Assembly (NCBI GenBank): GCA_018363915.1
Contig: JAGZMY010000005.1
Location: 70,461-134,460 of the forward strand
Direction: 5' to 3'
DNA from: Anaerococcus vaginalis
Lineage (GTDB): Bacteria > Bacillota > Clostridia > Tissierellales > Peptoniphilaceae
Length of the DNA stretch: 64,000 nucleotides
Below, in pieces: positions 1 to 8,528 of this stretch. The notes under the pieces are model-generated. The model was given only the letters and a program-made list of their open reading frames with translations. It had not been told where the DNA came from and ran no database searches. The translations under genes and the position numbers were made by a program. Position 1 is the stretch's first letter. Every line of letters begins with the position of its first letter.

Positions 1-453
1 TTAGATGATATTACAAATTATCAAAGAGAAAAAATGGATGAATCTTTTTATCTTTTAAATTTGAAATCTTGGATAGATGGTCTTGTAAATAAAGAAGACA
101 CATTCTTAACTTTCCTTTTTTCAAAAAATTCTGTCGAACCATCTGGTGGAATCGGACAAAAACTTGCTCTATCAAGATCAATGGTCCATGAGGGGAAATT
201 TTTTATAATGGATGAGCCAACAAGTGCTCTTGATCCAAGAAGTGAACAAGAAATTTTTGAAAAAATGCTGGATATTTCAAAAGGACAAACTTCGCTTTTT
301 ATTTCTCACAGGCTTTCATCAACAAAATATGCTGATAGGATTATTGTTTGTGATAATAAAAAAATTACAGAAAATGGAAATCATGAAAAGCTAATGAAAG
401 ATGATGGACTTTATAAAAAAATGTATTTAAGCCAAGCAAAACTTTATGATTAA
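1..453 (+). CDS. ABC exporter ATP-binding domain, C-terminal part (5' end outside window)
   Basis: The reading frame is open from the first base, so only the last 150 residues of a longer protein are visible. They hold the second half of an ABC nucleotide-binding domain: the signature region (PSGGIGQ, near nt 142), Walker B (FFIMDEPTSALD) and the H-loop (SHR), then a tail typical of exporters that carry a membrane domain and an ATPase domain on one chain. The signature departs from the usual LSGGQ: Leu is Pro and Gln is Ile. Walker A and any transmembrane part lie upstream and cannot be judged. The class (ABC ATPase) is secure; substrate and subfamily are not. An imperfect inverted repeat follows the stop. 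Confidence 0.85.
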   Translation, partial: LDDITNYQREKMDESFYLLNLKSWIDGLVNKEDTFLTFLFSKNSVEPSGGIGQKLALSRSMVHEGKFFIMDEPTSALDPRSEQEIFEKMLDISKGQTSLFISHRLSSTKYADRIIVCDNKKITENGNHEKLMKDDGLYKKMYLSQAKLYD

Positions 454-461
454 TATAATTT

Positions 462-493
462 ATTACAATAAAAGACTATTATAGTATTGTAAT
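462..493 (+). terminator. Inverted repeat after ABC gene, possible weak terminator or operator
   Basis: A perfect 9-bp inverted repeat (ATTACAATA at 462-470, TATTGTAAT at 485-493) encloses a second small palindrome (CTATTATAG). Only four T residues follow, so as an intrinsic terminator it would be weak. It lies about 50 bp upstream of the next gene and could equally be a regulator site for it. Confidence 0.35.
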
Positions 494-545
494 TTTGTTG
501 AATTAATGTAGAATATTATTAAAATAAATGAAAGAGGTATGAAAA

Positions 546-1736
546 ATGAAAAAGAAAAGCTTTTTCAATTCATTAGTTTTTAAGCTAGTGATGGGAATTA
601 TTGTAGGAATTATTATTGGACAAATTTCAAATGAATCTGCAATTTTGGTAGTTAGTTCGATAAAAACAATTCTTGGAGATTTGATAGGATATATTGTTCC
701 TTTGATTATTCTAGGTTTTGTTACACCTGCTATTGTTTCATTAAAAGAAAATGCAGGAAAAATTCTAACTGTAACTTTATTGATTTGCTACCTTTCATCA
801 ATTGGTGCAGGAACTTTTAGTTTTTTAGCTGGAAAAGCTATTATTCCTCATTTAAATATTGCATCCAATGTGGCAGGAGCAAAAGAAATTCCAGAATCTA
901 TTTTTAAATTATCAATAGAGCCAATAATGCCAGTTATGACAGCTCTTGTAACATCAATTATTTTTGGTATAGCAGTTATTCTTACCAAATCAAAAACATG
1001 GGAAAATTTATTATTGGAACTTAATAATATTGTTTTAAAAATCGTAGACGTTGTCGTAATTAATATGCTACCTTTTTATATAGCTTCAACTTTTGCAGTT
1101 TTATCTTATGAAGGAGTAGTTTTACAAGAATTGCCTGTATTTTTGAAAATAATTTTAATAGTAATAGTTGGACATTTTATTTGGATGACACTTTTATATT
1201 CTTTGGGAGGACTTTTCTCAAAAACAAATCCAAAAGAAGTTTTTGGTCATTATTTACCAGCTTACCTTACAGCCTTAGGAACAATGTCATCAGCAGCAAC
1301 CCTTTCAGTTGCCTTAAAATGTGCTAGAAAATCAAAAACCTTAGATCCAAAAATAAGAGATTTTGTAATTCCACTTTGTGCTAACACACATCTTTGCGGT
1401 TCAGTTTTAACAGAAGTATTTTTTGTTATGACGGTTTCAAAAATTTTAACAGGACAAGTTCCATCAAACACAAATATGATTGTATTTATTGCATTGCTTG
1501 GAATTTTTGCAATAGCAGCTCCAGGAGTTCCTGGAGGAACAGTAGTTGCAAGTTTAGGATTAATTATTTCTGTCTTAGGATTTAACGATACAGGAACAGC
1601 TCTTATGCTTTCAATATTTGCCCTTCAAGATTCATTCGGAACAGCTTGTAATGTAACAGGCGATGGAGCAATTGCTCTTATGGTTACAGGAATTTTTAAT
1701 AGAGTTCCAAAAGAAGCTAAAGAAATTGAAGAATAA
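546..1736 (+). CDS. Dicarboxylate/amino acid:cation symporter (DAACS family)
   Basis: A 396-residue polytopic membrane protein, predicted to import an acidic amino acid or dicarboxylate with Na+ or H+. It keeps the family frame: a serine-rich hairpin-1 motif (SSAATLS, near residue 246), GVPGGT (near 327) in hairpin 2, and NVTGDGAIAL (near 369) in the last helix. The NMDGT motif of helix 7, which binds ion and substrate in characterised members, is replaced by NTHLCGS (near 279), so substrate or coupling ion may differ from glutamate/Na+. AGAGG just upstream supports this start; an ATG six bases earlier is out of frame. Monocistronic, ending at a strong hairpin shared with the convergent nhaC. 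Confidence 0.85.
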   Translation: MKKKSFFNSLVFKLVMGIIVGIIIGQISNESAILVVSSIKTILGDLIGYIVPLIILGFVTPAIVSLKENAGKILTVTLLICYLSSIGAGTFSFLAGKAIIPHLNIASNVAGAKEIPESIFKLSIEPIMPVMTALVTSIIFGIAVILTKSKTWENLLLELNNIVLKIVDVVVINMLPFYIASTFAVLSYEGVVLQELPVFLKIILIVIVGHFIWMTLLYSLGGLFSKTNPKEVFGHYLPAYLTALGTMSSAATLSVALKCARKSKTLDPKIRDFVIPLCANTHLCGSVLTEVFFVMTVSKILTGQVPSNTNMIVFIALLGIFAIAAPGVPGGTVVASLGLIISVLGFNDTGTALMLSIFALQDSFGTACNVTGDGAIALMVTGIFNRVPKEAKEIEE

Positions 1737-1778
1737 AAAAATAATGCTATACTTTTTGTATAGCATTATTTTTTTTGA
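1734..1778. terminator. Bidirectional intrinsic terminator between DAACS gene and nhaC
   Basis: A perfect 13-bp stem (AATAATGCTATAC at 1740-1752, its complement at 1758-1770) with a T5 loop. It is followed by T8 on the plus strand and preceded by A6, so it can stop transcription from both convergent genes. Confidence 0.85.
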
Positions 1779-1804
1779 AAGAAAAGCTTATTTACATGGA
1801 GGAT

Positions 1805-3358
1805 TTAAAGTGAAATTTTTGGAGCTTTTCCTTCTTTTCTTAATTTATCTAATTGATTTGTTGCATAAATTTCTACTTCTTTTGGTGCGTGTGCTTTCTT
1901 TTTCATTTTTGTTTTTCCAAAAATATTTGTGTATGAACCATCTGCCCAAAATATATTTATTTTAAAATACGCTGTTAATAGAGCATATATTGGATTTATT
2001 AAATTTACAAATGCAAATGGGAAATAATAAAGAGGATTTACTCCCAAAGTTTTCATTTGATAAGCTCCACAGGCTGTCCATGGAAACATAACTGCCCACA
2101 AAGTTCCTGCATCTTCTAATGTTCTTGATAAAAAATTTCTTGAAAGACCCATATCATCATATTTATCTTCATAAAGTGGAGCTGGAACTCCAATGCCTAA
2201 AAATTGATCACACATAGTTGCATCGCAAAAAATTGAAGTTGCCATTGTAGTAAATACTAGTCCGCCCACTGAATTAATTTTTTCTTTTAAGTGAGCAAAT
2301 AATTTTTCAACAACTCCAGATTTTTCTAAAGCCCCTCCAAAAGACACGGCTAATAAAATTAAATTTATAGTCCACATTTGATTATCCATTCCTCCCTTTG
2401 CCAAAGCTTGATCAACAAAAGCATTTCCTGTTTCAATATCTGGACCATAGTGTAAAATTGAAAAAATTTTAGCAAGAGATCTTGGTTCTTGAAAAATTAA
2501 AGAAAAAATAATTCCAACTACAACAGAAATCATTACACCAGCCAAGCCTTCAATTCTTAATACACAAACTAAAATTATAATTACAATCGGAAGTAAGACC
2601 AAAGGATTTAAATTAAAATTATTTGCAAGAGAAGTTTTTATGCCTTCTGCAATTGTTGGATCATAATTAACAACATTTGCCCTAAGTCCCAAAATCGTAT
2701 ATAAAATTAAAGAAATTATAAAAACTGGACCAGTTGTAGAAATCATTGCAGTAACGTGATCAAACAAACCAGTTTTTGAAACACCAGCTGCAAGATTTGT
2801 AGTATCTGATAAGGGAGAAAATTTATCTCCAATATAAGCACCAGAAATTACCATACCAGCACTAATCGCTGGATTAATTCCCATTCCCTTTCCTATTGTC
2901 ATAAATGCAATTCCAATTGTTGCTGTTGCAGTCCAAGAAGATCCACAAGCAAGACTTACAATCGCTGTTATGATACAACCAATTGGCAAAAATAATTTTG
3001 GATTTAATAAATCAAGCCCATAATAAATAAGAGCTGGAATTGTTCCACTAATCATAAAAGAAGAAACCAAAAGGCCTACAGTAAGTAAAATTAAAATTGC
3101 ATCAAGAGTTGTGCTAATCCTATTAATCATTCCATTAATCATCTCTTTAAAAGAATGACCGCAAATCATTCCAACCAAACAAGCAACAATTATTCCACAA
3201 ATTAAAGGCATGTGTGCCCCATCATAAATAGATTCAAATTTTCCATCAACTTTTTCTTTTGCAAAAGCAAATACATAAATCATCAAAGACACCATAGTTA
3301 TAATCGGCAAAATCGCTTCAAAAAAACTAGGTAACCTAATTGATTTTTCTTTTTTCAT
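1805..3358 (-). CDS. nhaC: Na+/H+ antiporter, NhaC family
   Basis: A 517-residue membrane protein with about eleven hydrophobic segments. The stretch GDKFSPLSDTTNLA (about residues 177-190) is the NhaC-family signature. Members exchange external H+ (some also swap malate/lactate) for internal Na+, giving pH and sodium homeostasis. The frame also opens at an ATG 15 bases earlier (3373). The AAAGGA ribosome-binding site lies inside that extension, six bases before the ATG used here, so the shorter start is preferred. It has its own promoter near 3436-3464 and ends at the terminator shared with the convergent symporter. Family call is firm; the exchanged solute cannot be read from sequence. Confidence 0.92.
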   Translation of the reverse strand: MKKEKSIRLPSFFEAILPIITMVSLMIYVFAFAKEKVDGKFESIYDGAHMPLICGIIVACLVGMICGHSFKEMINGMINRISTTLDAILILLTVGLLVSSFMISGTIPALIYYGLDLLNPKLFLPIGCIITAIVSLACGSSWTATATIGIAFMTIGKGMGINPAISAGMVISGAYIGDKFSPLSDTTNLAAGVSKTGLFDHVTAMISTTGPVFIISLILYTILGLRANVVNYDPTIAEGIKTSLANNFNLNPLVLLPIVIIILVCVLRIEGLAGVMISVVVGIIFSLIFQEPRSLAKIFSILHYGPDIETGNAFVDQALAKGGMDNQMWTINLILLAVSFGGALEKSGVVEKLFAHLKEKINSVGGLVFTTMATSIFCDATMCDQFLGIGVPAPLYEDKYDDMGLSRNFLSRTLEDAGTLWAVMFPWTACGAYQMKTLGVNPLYYFPFAFVNLINPIYALLTAYFKINIFWADGSYTNIFGKTKMKKKAHAPKEVEIYATNQLDKLRKEGKAPKISL

Positions 3359-3401
3359 ATTAATTCCTTTCATAGTAAATTATATTTTATTATAACGCCT
3401 T

Positions 3402-3427
3402 GATAAAATTATATGTTAAATTTTATC
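3402..3427 (-). promoter_or_regulatory. Hairpin at the 5' end of the nhaC transcript
   Basis: A perfect 9-bp stem (GATAAAATT/AATTTTATC, loop 3411-3418) starts within about two bases of the predicted nhaC transcription start. It could protect the mRNA 5' end; no terminator U-run follows it. Confidence 0.4.
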
Positions 3428-3435
3428 GTATAATT

Positions 3436-3464
3436 ATTTTACAATATCAAGAGCTTATTGTCAA
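3436..3464 (-). promoter_or_regulatory. Promoter of nhaC
   Basis: On the minus strand: a perfect -35 TTGACA (3459-3464), a 17-bp spacer and -10 TAAAAT (3436-3441). The predicted start is near 3429, about 70 bases before the gene. Confidence 0.7.
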
Positions 3465-3474
3465 TTTTGATTTT

Positions 3475-3513
3475 AATTATTTTATTTTGTTATCTAGATA
3501 AAGTAAAATAATT
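3475..3513. promoter_or_regulatory. 39-bp palindrome upstream of the nhaC promoter, possible regulator site
   Basis: The perfect 12-bp palindrome TTATCTAGATAA (3490-3501) lies between longer inverted arms (AATTATTTTA at 3475-3484, TAAAATAATT at 3504-3513). It begins about 10 bp upstream of the -35 box, where an activator or a repressor could bind. No adjacent regulator gene identifies the protein. Confidence 0.4.
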
Positions 3514-3737
3514 AAATCATAACCCATTAAAATAAATGGCTAAGTTAAATTTTTAATTTAAATAAGAATTAATTTTTTTCTCTTAAAAATTTCAGTAAGC
3601 TTTAAAAATTTTAAAAATTCTTAAAAGCTTTCAATTTATTTTATTTTTTGACTATTTACATAAAAAAAAAGGACTATAGAAAAATTATTAATAATCATAA
3701 TTTACCTACAGTCCCTTTTAATTTTCATTTGTAATTT
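3514..3737. other. Gene-free AT-rich stretch between the DUF2871 gene and the nhaC control region
   Basis: Very AT-rich sequence with no convincing open reading frame or RNA gene. Apart from the leftward terminator at 3661-3719, the only pattern seen is a loose inverted repeat of AAGCTTT/AAAGCTT type near 3597-3632. Confidence 0.5.
3661..3719 (-). terminator. Terminator of the DUF2871 gene / ABC exporter operon
   Basis: On the minus strand, the arm around GGGACTGTAG (3706-3718) pairs with CTATAGTCC (3671-3679, one G-U pair) across a long AT loop. It is followed by T9 (3662-3670). Confidence 0.7.
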
Positions 3738-4151
3738 TTATTTTGCAATAGATTTTAAAGACTTAAAGAAAAAGTAAAATGCTACTGCCATCAATATATG
3801 AAATACTCCTGCTATTCCTGAAATTGACATATCCATTGCTTTTGTCAATTGGCTAGCGTTTACTTGTGTTAGGCCTCTTACAAACATTGTAAGACTTGTT
3901 CCTACTAGAGCAATGTTATAAACCTTATAAAATCTTGAGAAAAATTTTGTTTTTATTAAATCATCATTGCTATATACGTAAGCTCCTATTACCAAAAATA
4001 CTAACATTCCCAAAACTAAAACGTGAGGATGGACTTTTGAAAGACTTGTTAGTCCTGTAAATCCTTTAAATTTTGTATATTCTCTATAAAAAGCTCCTGC
4101 TGTCAAGCCATAAATCATATAAAACATTGCTGTGTTGATTATTTTTTTCAA
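3738..4151 (-). CDS. DUF2871 family membrane protein
   Basis: A 137-residue protein with four hydrophobic helices (about 5-22, 42-62, 75-95, 108-128). It matches the DUF2871 pattern of Gram-positive bacteria: an N-terminal FYREYTKFKGFTG stretch and a conserved HPHVLVLGM at the second helix, whose histidines could bind a metal or haem. No function is established for the family. It follows the ABC exporter genes 12 bases after their end, so it is probably the last gene of the marR operon, although a separate role is possible. Family call rests on remembered sequence pattern. Confidence 0.7.
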   Translation of the reverse strand: MKKIINTAMFYMIYGLTAGAFYREYTKFKGFTGLTSLSKVHPHVLVLGMLVFLVIGAYVYSNDDLIKTKFFSRFYKVYNIALVGTSLTMFVRGLTQVNASQLTKAMDMSISGIAGVFHILMAVAFYFFFKSLKSIAK

Positions 4152-4163
4152 TTATTTCTCCTT

Positions 4164-6197
4164 TTACAAACTAAATTGTGAATTGTAAAGATCAGCGTAG
4201 AATCCATTTTTTTCCATCAATTGATTATGGTTTCCTTGTTCAATTATATTTCCTTCATCCATTACCAAAATCAAATCTGCATTTTTGATTGTTGATAATC
4301 TGTGGGCAATTATAAATGATGTTCTTCCTTGTGCTAATTTATCCATAGCCTCTTGCACTAATTCTTCACTTCTTGTATCTACGTTTGATGTTGCTTCATC
4401 TAAAATCAAAAATGGTTTGTCATCAATCATAGCTCTTGCAATTGTAAGAAGTTGCCTTTGTCCTTGGGATACTGAATCGTCATCATCAATTTTTGAATCC
4501 AGTCCTTTTGGTAAAGTTTTTATAAAATGGTCTAAGCTTACAGATTTTATTACATCTTTTAATCTTTTTTCTGAAATATCTTTTCTATTAAATAAAATAT
4601 TTTCTCTAATTGTTCCTTTAAATAACCAAGTATCTTGCAAAACCATGGTAAATAAATCGTGGATATTTTCTCTTTTTAAATCATTTATTGATTTTCCATC
4701 AATAATAATATCTCCCTTATTTATTTGGTAAAATTTCATTAAAAGATTTACCATTGTTGTTTTACCAGCTCCTGTTGGTCCAACTATTGCAACTTTTTGT
4801 CCTTTTTTAATATCAGCTGAAAAATTTGTAATAGTTGGTTTTTTATTTCCTTCATAGCTAAATTCAACATTTTTAAATTCAATATTTCCTACAGATTTTT
4901 GTGGATCTAAATATTCAGTTTTTTCTTTTTCATCATCCATTTCTTTTTCATCAAGAAATTCAAAAACTCTCTCACTACTTGCTGCTGTTGATTGAATTGA
5001 TGTCATAGCTTGTCCGATTTGTGAAAGTGGAGATGTAAATAATCTAACGTAAGACATAAAAGCAACAATTACTCCAAAAGTAATTTTCCCTTTAATTGTC
5101 AAAACAGCTCCTACAATACAAATTGCAACGTAGCCCAAGTTTCCAATAAAAATCATTAAAGGCATCATTAATCCTGACAAAAATTGGCTCATTTGGTTTG
5201 CTTTATAAACATCATAATTAGCCTTATCAAATTTATCTAGAACATAATTTTTGGCATTGTATGATTTTACAATATTTAAGCCAGAATAAACTTCTTCAAT
5301 GTGTCCATTCAATTTCCCAAGTGATTTTTGTCGCATTGAAAAATATTTTTGACTTTTACCAATTATCAAAAACATAAATATAAAACCAAATGTGCTTGAA
5401 ACAATAGCTGTTACTGCCATTTGCCAATTTGTGTAAAACATCATTATAATTGTTCCTAAAAATTGAACGATTGATGAGAAAAGACTTGCCAACGATTGGT
5501 TCATTGATTGGGCAATTGTATCAATATCATTTGTAACTCTTGATAAAATATCTCCGACTGAATTTTTATCAAAAAATGTCAATGGCAGTCTATTAATTTT
5601 TTCAGAAATTGAATTTCTTAGTTTTTTTGCAAATCTATTTGCAACTTCTGTCATTGAAATAGACTGGATAAAGGTAAAAAATGAGCTTATAAAATATAAA
5701 AGCGCAACTACAATCGTAATATTTTTTATTTTTTCCAAATCCATTTTTGGTTCAATTACTTTTTTTATTGATTTTGGGAATGATTCCAATTTTCTTAACT
5801 CTTTTAGCTGATCTTCTTTGGATAAATTTTTCATATCCATATTTTTTCCTTGGTTTTTTTGCATTATTTTTACAAATTCCATTTGATCTTCTACGCTAAT
5901 TTCAACTCCATCTATTGTTATTGGGACAAGACCTCTATTTTTCATTCCTTTTTGAATATTTTTAGCAATTGGTTCAATATTTTCTACTCTTGGTCTAATT
6001 CCAAGAGAAATTTCATCAACCATATCTGATAATTTATTTGGAGTAATTATTGTTAAAATTGAACCAACGATAGCAAGCACAATACTAAGTCCTATTAATA
6101 ATTTAAAATCTTTTAATTCTTTTGTTAATCTTTTTATTGATGACTTTAAATCTTTTGGTTTTTCAATTTTCCCTCTTGCATTTCCATGTCTAGCCAT
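4164..6197 (-). CDS. Heterodimeric ABC exporter, consensus-site subunit (LmrD/BmrD-like)
   Basis: A 677-residue fused permease-ATPase. The N-terminal half holds six transmembrane helices with an extra ~100-residue extracytoplasmic loop between the first two, as in LmrD/BmrD-type subunits. The ATPase half has Walker A GPTGAGKTT (near residue 475), signature SQGQRQ (near 575), Walker B FLILDEAT with the catalytic Glu (near 600), and the H-loop IAHR. With the partner encoded upstream it should form a multidrug or lipid exporter in which this chain supplies the intact Walker B. The first in-frame start is a GTG at 6215 without a ribosome-binding site; the ATG at 6197 has GGAGG at good distance and overlaps the upstream stop by 8 bases. 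Confidence 0.9.
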   Translation of the reverse strand: MARHGNARGKIEKPKDLKSSIKRLTKELKDFKLLIGLSIVLAIVGSILTIITPNKLSDMVDEISLGIRPRVENIEPIAKNIQKGMKNRGLVPITIDGVEISVEDQMEFVKIMQKNQGKNMDMKNLSKEDQLKELRKLESFPKSIKKVIEPKMDLEKIKNITIVVALLYFISSFFTFIQSISMTEVANRFAKKLRNSISEKINRLPLTFFDKNSVGDILSRVTNDIDTIAQSMNQSLASLFSSIVQFLGTIIMMFYTNWQMAVTAIVSSTFGFIFMFLIIGKSQKYFSMRQKSLGKLNGHIEEVYSGLNIVKSYNAKNYVLDKFDKANYDVYKANQMSQFLSGLMMPLMIFIGNLGYVAICIVGAVLTIKGKITFGVIVAFMSYVRLFTSPLSQIGQAMTSIQSTAASSERVFEFLDEKEMDDEKEKTEYLDPQKSVGNIEFKNVEFSYEGNKKPTITNFSADIKKGQKVAIVGPTGAGKTTMVNLLMKFYQINKGDIIIDGKSINDLKRENIHDLFTMVLQDTWLFKGTIRENILFNRKDISEKRLKDVIKSVSLDHFIKTLPKGLDSKIDDDDSVSQGQRQLLTIARAMIDDKPFLILDEATSNVDTRSEELVQEAMDKLAQGRTSFIIAHRLSTIKNADLILVMDEGNIIEQGNHNQLMEKNGFYADLYNSQFSL

Positions 6198-7950
6198 TGT
6201 ATAATTCCTCCTCACTTAGTTGAGATAAGGCAATTTCTCTATAAACATCACAGTTTTTTAATAATTCTTTGTGGCGTCCTTTTCCAACTATTTTTCCTTG
6301 ATCTAAAACTATTATTTCGTCTGCATTCATAATAGTTCCAATCCTTTGAGCAACTATTAATTTGGTAGAATTTTCTGTAGATTTTTTTAATTCATTTCTC
6401 AAAATCGCATCTGTTTTATAGTCAAGCGCTGAAAATGAATCATCAAAGATAAATATTTCAGGATCTTTTGCAATTGCTCTTGCTATAGATAATCTTTGTT
6501 TTTGTCCTCCAGAAATATTTGTACCACTTTGGGCTATCATAGATTTTTTGCCATCGTCCATTTTATTTACAAACTCACTTGCTTGAGCAATGTCCAAAGC
6601 ATTTTCTATATCTTTATCACTAATTTCTTTTAGTCCTTCTCCAAAATCTATATTATTTTCTATGCTTTCATTAAACAAAAATGCTTTTTGTGAAACGTAG
6701 CCTAATTTATTATATAAATCTTTTAATGAATAATCTCTAACATCAATCCCATCTATTAAAATTTTTCCGCCACTTACATCGTAAAATCTTGGAATAAGAT
6801 TTATCAAAGTAGATTTTCCTGAACCAGTTGAGCCGATAAAGGCAACAGTTTCTCCCCTGTTTGCTGTAAAAGAAATATTTTCTAAAACTGCTTCTTCTGC
6901 ATCAGGATATGAGAAATATACATTTTGAAATTCTACTTTTCCTTTTATGCCATTATCTTTAACTACTCCTTTTCCATCTTCTATTTTAATTTTTGTATTT
7001 AATACTTCATTAATACGATCTGCTGAAACATTTGCTCTTGGTAGCATCATAAAAATAAAGGCTAACATTAAAAATGACATTATAACTTGCATAGCATAAG
7101 ATGAAAATACAACCATATTTCCAAATAATTCAATTTTTTCTGCAATCATTGCCCCATCAATTAATCTTGAGCCAATAAAATAAATTGCCAAAGCCAAAAA
7201 ATTCATTACAAAAAACATAATTGGCATCATTAAAGCAAACATTTTTTGGTTAAAAGTTTGTAAATTTGTTAAATCTGTATTTACTTCTTCAAATTTTTCT
7301 TCTTGATATTTTTCAGCATTAAAGGCTCTAATAACTCTAATTCCAATTAAATTTTCTCTTGTAACCCTATTTAATTTATCAATTAATTTTTGAACTAATT
7401 TAAATTTTGGAACTACAATCGCCATTATTATTCCTACAACAACCAACAAAAATACTACAGCTACACTTGTAGCAGCTGACCATTGCCAACTTTTATCAAG
7501 AATTTTATTTATAGCCCAAATTGCAGTTATTGGCGATTTTATTAACATTTGTAAGCCCATAGCCAAAAACATTTGTACCTGGGTTATATCATTTGTATTT
7601 CTTGTAATAAGGCTTGGCGTAGAAAATTCATTTATTTCCTCACTTGAAAAACTTGTAACCTTATCAAATAATTTTCTTCCAACATTTTTAGAAAATCTGG
7701 CAGAAACTGTAGAAATCAAATAACCAGTAATAACTGCACTAATCATTGAGCCAAAGGCACAAGCCACCATGTAGCCACCATATTTTAAAACTTCATCAAG
7801 CTCACTTACTTCAGATTGAACCAACACCGTGATTTTTGACATATAATCAGGCATTTTCAAATCTAAATAAACTTGAAAGACAATAAAAATTATGGCTATT
7901 AAACCATAAATTATGTCTATTTTTTTCAAATTTTTAAATAATTTTATCAT
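6190..7950 (-). CDS. Heterodimeric ABC exporter, degenerate-site subunit (LmrC/BmrC-like)
   Basis: A 586-residue fused permease-ATPase: six transmembrane helices in the first 300 residues, then Walker A GSTGSGKST (near 370), signature ISGGQKQ (near 478) and Walker B ending FDDSFSALD (near 505). The catalytic Glu after Walker B is Asp, the hallmark of the non-hydrolysing site partner in LmrCD/BmrCD-type heterodimers. It overlaps the regulator gene upstream by 17 bases and the second exporter gene downstream by 8, so the three are translated together. Substrate unknown; multidrug efflux is the usual role of this architecture with a MarR regulator. Confidence 0.9.
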   Translation of the reverse strand: MIKLFKNLKKIDIIYGLIAIIFIVFQVYLDLKMPDYMSKITVLVQSEVSELDEVLKYGGYMVACAFGSMISAVITGYLISTVSARFSKNVGRKLFDKVTSFSSEEINEFSTPSLITRNTNDITQVQMFLAMGLQMLIKSPITAIWAINKILDKSWQWSAATSVAVVFLLVVVGIIMAIVVPKFKLVQKLIDKLNRVTRENLIGIRVIRAFNAEKYQEEKFEEVNTDLTNLQTFNQKMFALMMPIMFFVMNFLALAIYFIGSRLIDGAMIAEKIELFGNMVVFSSYAMQVIMSFLMLAFIFMMLPRANVSADRINEVLNTKIKIEDGKGVVKDNGIKGKVEFQNVYFSYPDAEEAVLENISFTANRGETVAFIGSTGSGKSTLINLIPRFYDVSGGKILIDGIDVRDYSLKDLYNKLGYVSQKAFLFNESIENNIDFGEGLKEISDKDIENALDIAQASEFVNKMDDGKKSMIAQSGTNISGGQKQRLSIARAIAKDPEIFIFDDSFSALDYKTDAILRNELKKSTENSTKLIVAQRIGTIMNADEIIVLDQGKIVGKGRHKELLKNCDVYREIALSQLSEEELYNG

Positions 7951-8407
7951 TATTCATATCTCCATTATAATTTTCAATATTAATAATCATCTTATCAATA
8001 ACATTACTAAATATTTCTAAATCTTTCTTATCTATATTTTTTGTCGCTATCTTTTCAATATCTCTCAAGTGATTTAAACCCTTTTGATACCTTTTGATAG
8101 CCAAATCTGTAAGAATAATTTTTTTAGATCTCAAATCCTTTTTATCAGTTTCTCTTACAATATATTCATTCGCTTCCATTTTTTTCAAAATATTCGATAT
8201 TGTAGCTCGTCTTAGATTGAGAACTTCTTCCAAATCTCTTTGAAAAACGTCCCCTTCTTTATTTTCTATCAAATACGAAAAAATTTTTACTTGAGTTGGA
8301 TTTGCTACATTAGAATGGTCATGTCCTGCGCAGTTTTTTAGTTCCGACATTTTTCTAATCATACAAATATCCAAATCTTTTATTTTTTTTAAAATTCCTT
8401 CTTGCAA
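7934..8407 (-). CDS. MarR family transcriptional regulator of the ABC exporter operon
   Basis: A 157-residue winged-helix protein. Helices and wing of the MarR fold span about residues 35-115, including the recognition region LNLRRATISNILKKME and the wing DKKDLRSKKIILT. It starts with TTG, supported by a perfect AAGGAGG six bases upstream. It is first in an operon with the two exporter genes it probably represses. A 20-bp near-palindrome over the -35 box of its own promoter is the likely operator. The inducer is unknown and cannot be read from the sequence. Confidence 0.88.
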   Translation of the reverse strand: MQEGILKKIKDLDICMIRKMSELKNCAGHDHSNVANPTQVKIFSYLIENKEGDVFQRDLEEVLNLRRATISNILKKMEANEYIVRETDKKDLRSKKIILTDLAIKRYQKGLNHLRDIEKIATKNIDKKDLEIFSNVIDKMIINIENYNGDMNNDKII

Positions 8408-8428
8408 AATTTCCTCCTTGACGAAAAA

Positions 8429-8456
8429 ATTATACTTTGAGAATTTTAATTGTCAA
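8429..8456 (-). promoter_or_regulatory. Promoter and candidate MarR operator of the exporter operon
   Basis: Minus strand: perfect -35 TTGACA (8451-8456) and perfect -10 TATAAT (8429-8434) with a 16-bp spacer. The 20 bp at 8437-8456 form an imperfect palindrome TTGA.AATT..AATT.TCAA (16 of 20 positions symmetric). It covers the -35 box and most of the spacer, so a bound regulator would block RNA polymerase. Confidence 0.72.
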
Positions 8457-8472
8457 CTAGCTAACATTATTT

Positions 8473-8524
8473 TAAAAAAAATTCCAGCTATATATTTTTA
8501 ATTTAAAAAATTTATAGCTGGATT
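8473..8524 (-). terminator. Terminator of the hotdog thioesterase gene
   Basis: Minus strand: CCAGCTATA pairs with TATAGCTGG across an AT loop and runs into AATTTTTTTT. It separates the thioesterase gene from the marR promoter. Confidence 0.75.
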
Positions 8525-8528
8525 AATT

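Noticed and set aside
3359..3737. A small RNA or small protein gene in the gap upstream of nhaC
   Set aside because: No open frame with a ribosome-binding site and no structured GC-richer segment; only promoter, palindrome and terminator are supported.
6190..7950. The exporter subunit as a decayed pseudogene because of its altered Walker B
   Set aside because: Asp in place of Glu is the normal state of one subunit in heterodimeric LmrCD/BmrCD-type exporters.
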